Assembly: GCA_029879605.1 (NCBI GenBank) | Contig: JAOUQA010000125.1 | Coordinates: 1-6,485, forward strand | DNA length: 6,485 nt | Source: Gammaproteobacteria bacterium | Lineage (GTDB): Bacteria > Pseudomonadota > Gammaproteobacteria > SZUA-229 | Direction of reading: 5' to 3' | In this document: in pieces, positions 6,313 to 6,485 of the stretch | Numbering within the stretch: the stretch's first letter is position 1 | Layout of the letters: each line of letters starts with the position of its first letter | Translations under genes and position numbers: made by a program | Notes under the pieces: model-generated | The model's input: the letters and a program-made list of their open reading frames with translations, nothing else | Database searches by the model: none | What the model was told of the DNA's origin: nothing

Positions 6313-6326
6313 CTGCGAGCTTTTTA
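6287..6326 (+). repeat. 10-bp perfect inverted repeat, weak terminator or operator
   Basis: TAAAAAGCTC (6287-6296) and GAGCTTTTTA (6317-6326) are perfect complements around a 20-base spacer. As RNA from ftsZ it gives a stem ending in five U, like a weak intrinsic terminator, but only four pairs are G-C rich and the loop is large. As DNA the arms flank the TATAAT of the probable lpxC promoter, with the left arm over the -35 and the right arm over the predicted start site, an arrangement that would suit a dimeric repressor. I cannot tell which applies. Confidence 0.45.
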
Positions 6327-6356
6327 CTTCGTGCTTAATTTTAATGGGAAACTGGT

Positions 6357-6485
6357 TTGATACGTCAAAGAACACTTAAGAATGTTATCCGGGCTACAGG
6401 TGTAGGCCTGCACACGGGTAGTAAGGTTTATTTGACTCTAAGACCAGCTCCAGCTGATACTGGAGTGGTTTTTCGCCGTGTGGAT
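6357..6485 (+). CDS. lpxC: UDP-3-O-acyl-N-acetylglucosamine deacetylase (LpxC), 3' end missing
   Basis: LpxC is the cytoplasmic zinc deacetylase that catalyses the committed step of lipid A synthesis. Only the first 43 codons are in the window. They read (M)IRQRTLKNVIRATGVGLH-TG, then VYLTLRPAPADTGVVFRR, closely matching the E. coli N-terminus; His19 of the GLHTG motif is present. The zinc ligands lie beyond the window. The start is TTG at 6357: an in-frame stop TAA lies at 6342-6344, no ATG or GTG lies between it and the conserved sequence, and the TTG aligns with Met1 of E. coli. The only upstream binding-site-like stretch is GGGAA at 6346-6350, 6 bases away, which is weak. A rare start and weak site suggest low translation, which fits the tight control of LpxC levels known in E. 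coli (FtsH proteolysis). Confidence 0.93.
   Translation, partial: MIRQRTLKNVIRATGVGLHTGSKVYLTLRPAPADTGVVFRRVD

Noticed and set aside
6344..6379. 11-codon ATG frame overlapping the lpxC start
   Set aside because: It is out of frame with lpxC, very short, and has no binding site; it most likely occurs by chance.

Overview
This window is a stretch of the division and cell-wall (dcw) cluster of a Gram-negative bacterium, almost certainly a gammaproteobacterium. All genes lie on the + strand in the order murC (5' end cut off) - murB - ddl - ftsQ - ftsA - ftsZ - lpxC (3' end cut off). The evidence for a gammaproteobacterium is an FtsZ tail ending LDIPAFLRRQAD, lpxC directly after ftsZ, and MurC, Ddl and LpxC sequences close to the E. 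coli family members. The DNA is moderately AT-rich by eye. MurB is the short (~300 residue) form and its gene sits between murC and ddl. In E. coli the longer MurB is encoded outside this cluster, so an enterobacterium is unlikely.

Layout: 2-1111 murC, 1108-2004 murB, 2004-2915 ddl, 2912-3709 ftsQ and 3716-4951 ftsA are packed almost without gaps (4-bp overlap, 1-bp overlap, 4-bp overlap, 6-bp gap). This looks like one translationally coupled operon. The packing breaks at 4952-5058, a 107-bp spacer before ftsZ. It holds a bulged hairpin, a weak promoter-like pair, a strong ftsZ ribosome binding site, and an open frame of 32 codons in phase with ftsA. ftsZ is 5059-6201. The 155-bp spacer 6202-6356 holds two perfect TATAAT boxes and two inverted repeats. 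lpxC then starts with TTG at 6357 and runs off the window end.

How the genes work together: MurB and MurC complete UDP-MurNAc and add its first L-Ala. Ddl makes the D-Ala-D-Ala that ends the pentapeptide. FtsZ forms the division ring, FtsA tethers it to the membrane, and FtsQ links the ring to the periplasmic septal synthesis complex. LpxC commits UDP-GlcNAc derivatives to lipid A, drawing on the same sugar pool as peptidoglycan.

No previously undescribed biological system is visible; the protein-coding content is conserved housekeeping. The points worth a second look are in the two spacers and in an eight-G tract just before the membrane anchor of ftsA. No gene is supported on the minus strand, and I saw no RNA genes, mobile elements or CRISPR arrays.
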